A stretch of 6,667 bases of DNA from assembly GCA_007131625.1 (NCBI GenBank), contig SLQC01000233.1, positions 1-6,667 on the forward strand. Reading direction: 5' to 3'. Position 1 is the stretch's first letter, and the number at the start of each line of letters is the position of its first letter. The notes under the pieces were generated by a model, which did no database searches, was not told where the DNA came from, and saw only the letters and a list, made by a program, of their open reading frames with translations. Source of the stretch: Balneolales bacterium. Its GTDB lineage: Bacteria > Bacteroidota > Rhodothermia > Balneolales > Natronogracilivirgulaceae. Shown piece by piece: positions 6,118-6,667 of the stretch. The translations under genes were made by a program, and so were the position numbers.

Positions 6118-6490
6118 CTATTTGGCGATCAGCATCCGGCGGGATTTTGTAATTTCGCCGGCTTGCAATCGATAGATATACACACCGCTGGACAGGTGTG
6201 TCCCGTCAAAACTCACCTCGTAGCTTCCGGCATTTCGGACCTCATCTACAAGCAGGGCCACGCGTTAACCCAGAAAATTGTAATTAAAATCGTTCCCCTG
6301 TTCGTTGTCAAACCCGAACCAGACGACATTGCTGCCGGCAACAAAAGCTCCGGTGTTTTCATTGTCTGAAAAGACCGAATTCATCACATCTACCGAACTG
6401 ACCGAACGGTCTGGCATTTCTGCTGCGTGGCGACCAATTTTGAAGTCGAGTAAAAATCGCTTGCACGACAGCAGGAAATGCTTGTTGAAC
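6118..6490 (-). pseudogene. Truncated T9SS-secreted protein: type A C-terminal sorting domain with an in-frame stop
   Basis: The last 48 codons before the TAG at 6118-6120 read RVALLVDEVRNAG, SYEVSFDGTHLSSGVYIYRL and QAGEITKSRRMLIAK. This is a clear C-terminal half of a type A sorting domain, the signal that sends proteins through the type IX system to the cell surface or medium. In the same frame, directly before RVALL, stands YNFLG followed by TAA at 6265-6267. The family consensus is YNxLGQRVA, so the TAA is most simply a CAA glutamine codon changed by one C-to-T transition. Further upstream, GSNVVWFGFDNEQG lies where the TxIxFxLxxxxxV part of the domain is expected, more weakly matched. 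The frame stays open to 6490 and closes exactly at the GAAC/palindrome junction. No functional domain of the secreted protein remains, so its activity is unknown. Confidence 0.7.
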
Positions 6491-6493
6491 TAA

Positions 6494-6506
6494 GCCGCTA
6501 AGCGGC
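6494..6506. repeat. Palindrome GCCGCT-A-AGCGGC beside a GAAC tetranucleotide
   Basis: GCCGCT (6494-6499) and AGCGGC (6501-6506) form a perfect palindrome around one base. GAAC occupies 6487-6490 just before it, and a run of eight T follows at 6520-6527. It could be the outer end of the element that carries the recombinase. A role as a terminator is less likely because the usable stem is only 4-5 bp and the T-run starts 13 nt later. Confidence 0.4.
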
Positions 6507-6550
6507 AGTCCAATTCCACTTTTTTTTCGTGCCATCATCAAGATCGGGCC

Positions 6551-6605
6551 ATAATATGCCTCCATGGTTTTTAACTGTTAACTCATCTTATCGGAGGCAT
6601 ACTAT
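6551..6605 (+). promoter_or_regulatory. Inverted repeat sequestering the recombinase ribosome binding site and start
   Basis: ATAATATGCCTCC (6551-6563) pairs with GGAGGCATACTAT (6593-6605) at 12 of 13 positions, with a 29-nt loop. The right arm contains the whole GGAGG Shine-Dalgarno (6593-6597) and the first two bases of the ATG at 6604. The loop holds a second small palindrome, TTAAC-T-GTTAA (6571-6581). In RNA this hairpin would block ribosome access; in DNA it could instead be a recombinase or repressor site. Confidence 0.6.
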
Positions 6606-6667
6606 GACACCGTTCGAAACACGCTTGATCGAAGATATGAAGCTCTTCGGTTATTCCAAACGCACTC
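6604..6667 (+). CDS. N-terminus of a tyrosine recombinase/integrase, cut by the right edge
   Basis: Only the first 21 codons are present, reading MTPFETRLIEDMKLFGYSKR and one further Thr. The pattern MTPxxxRxIEDMxLxGxSxRT is the start of the SAM-like core-binding domain of XerC/D-type site-specific recombinases, and is especially close in my recollection to the small integrases that precede IS91-family transposases in mobile elements. A strong GGAGG sits 6 nt before the ATG, in contrast to the weak start sites of the neighbouring chromosomal genes, which fits an origin by transfer. The catalytic domain (Arg-His-Arg-Tyr) lies beyond the window, so activity cannot be judged. Confidence 0.7.
   Translation, partial: MTPFETRLIEDMKLFGYSKRT

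Noticed and set aside
6186..6207. ACACACC/GGTGTGT inverted repeat
   Set aside because: It falls inside the coding sequence of the T9SS domain and is probably fortuitous.
6052..6369. Plus-strand 105-codon open frame
   Set aside because: It is antisense to the T9SS sorting domain, which matches a known consensus on the minus strand.
6484..6490. GTTGAAC as an integron attC core (GTTRRRY)
   Set aside because: No matching RYYYAAC partner with the inner L boxes was found at attC distances, and the recombinase start does not look like IntI.

Overview
The window looks like chromosomal DNA from the Bacteroidota/Balneolota/Rhodothermota side of the tree. The strongest clue is a recognisable type IX secretion (T9SS) type A C-terminal sorting domain at 6118-6267, found in that superphylum. 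Two long lipoproteins and start sites without clear Shine-Dalgarno sequences fit the same picture. This placement is inferred; no marker gene is present.

Layout. Positions 1-113 (minus) hold the first 37 or so codons of a gene leaving the left edge, resembling the helix-turn-helix N-terminus of some transposases. Positions 168-1430 (minus) encode a lipoprotein of the DUF1343/NamZ exo-N-acetylmuramidase family, and 1572-3323 (minus) a lipoprotein of the family 10-like glycosidases (DUF187/GHL10, relatives of E. coli YddW/DigH) with an FN3-like C-terminal domain interrupted by a hexapeptide repeat. Positions 3324-3874 are a divergent intergenic region with two tandem repeat arrays and candidate promoters. 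Positions 3875-4774 (plus) encode an MltB-like lytic transglycosylase. From 4834 to about 6490 the DNA is decayed: minus-strand remnants of a beta-propeller-like exported protein (two frameshifts, one at a run of nine G) and of a T9SS-secreted protein (one in-frame stop, 5' part missing). At 6604 a tyrosine recombinase begins on the plus strand behind a good ribosome binding site that sits inside a 13-bp inverted repeat.

How the genes fit together. The three intact genes all belong to families that act on peptidoglycan: a lytic transglycosylase cuts glycan strands, GHL10 enzymes of the DigH type cleave peptide-free glycan, and NamZ releases N-acetylmuramic acid from chain ends. The two minus-strand genes may be co-transcribed (138 bp apart up to the namZ start, no clear terminator between them); the MltB-like gene is divergent. 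A joint role in murein turnover or recycling is an inference from families and proximity. The right side appears to be a mobile-element landing site: the recombinase start, a palindrome beside a GAAC tetranucleotide, and a secreted-protein frame that ends exactly at that junction.

A recurring oddity is four different short tandem repeat arrays within 2.3 kb (2 x 20 bp, 6 x 18 bp, 5 x 15 bp, 3 x 20-21 bp), one inside a coding region and three in intergenic DNA. I found no CRISPR array, rRNA or tRNA, and no convincing previously undescribed defence or biosynthetic system.
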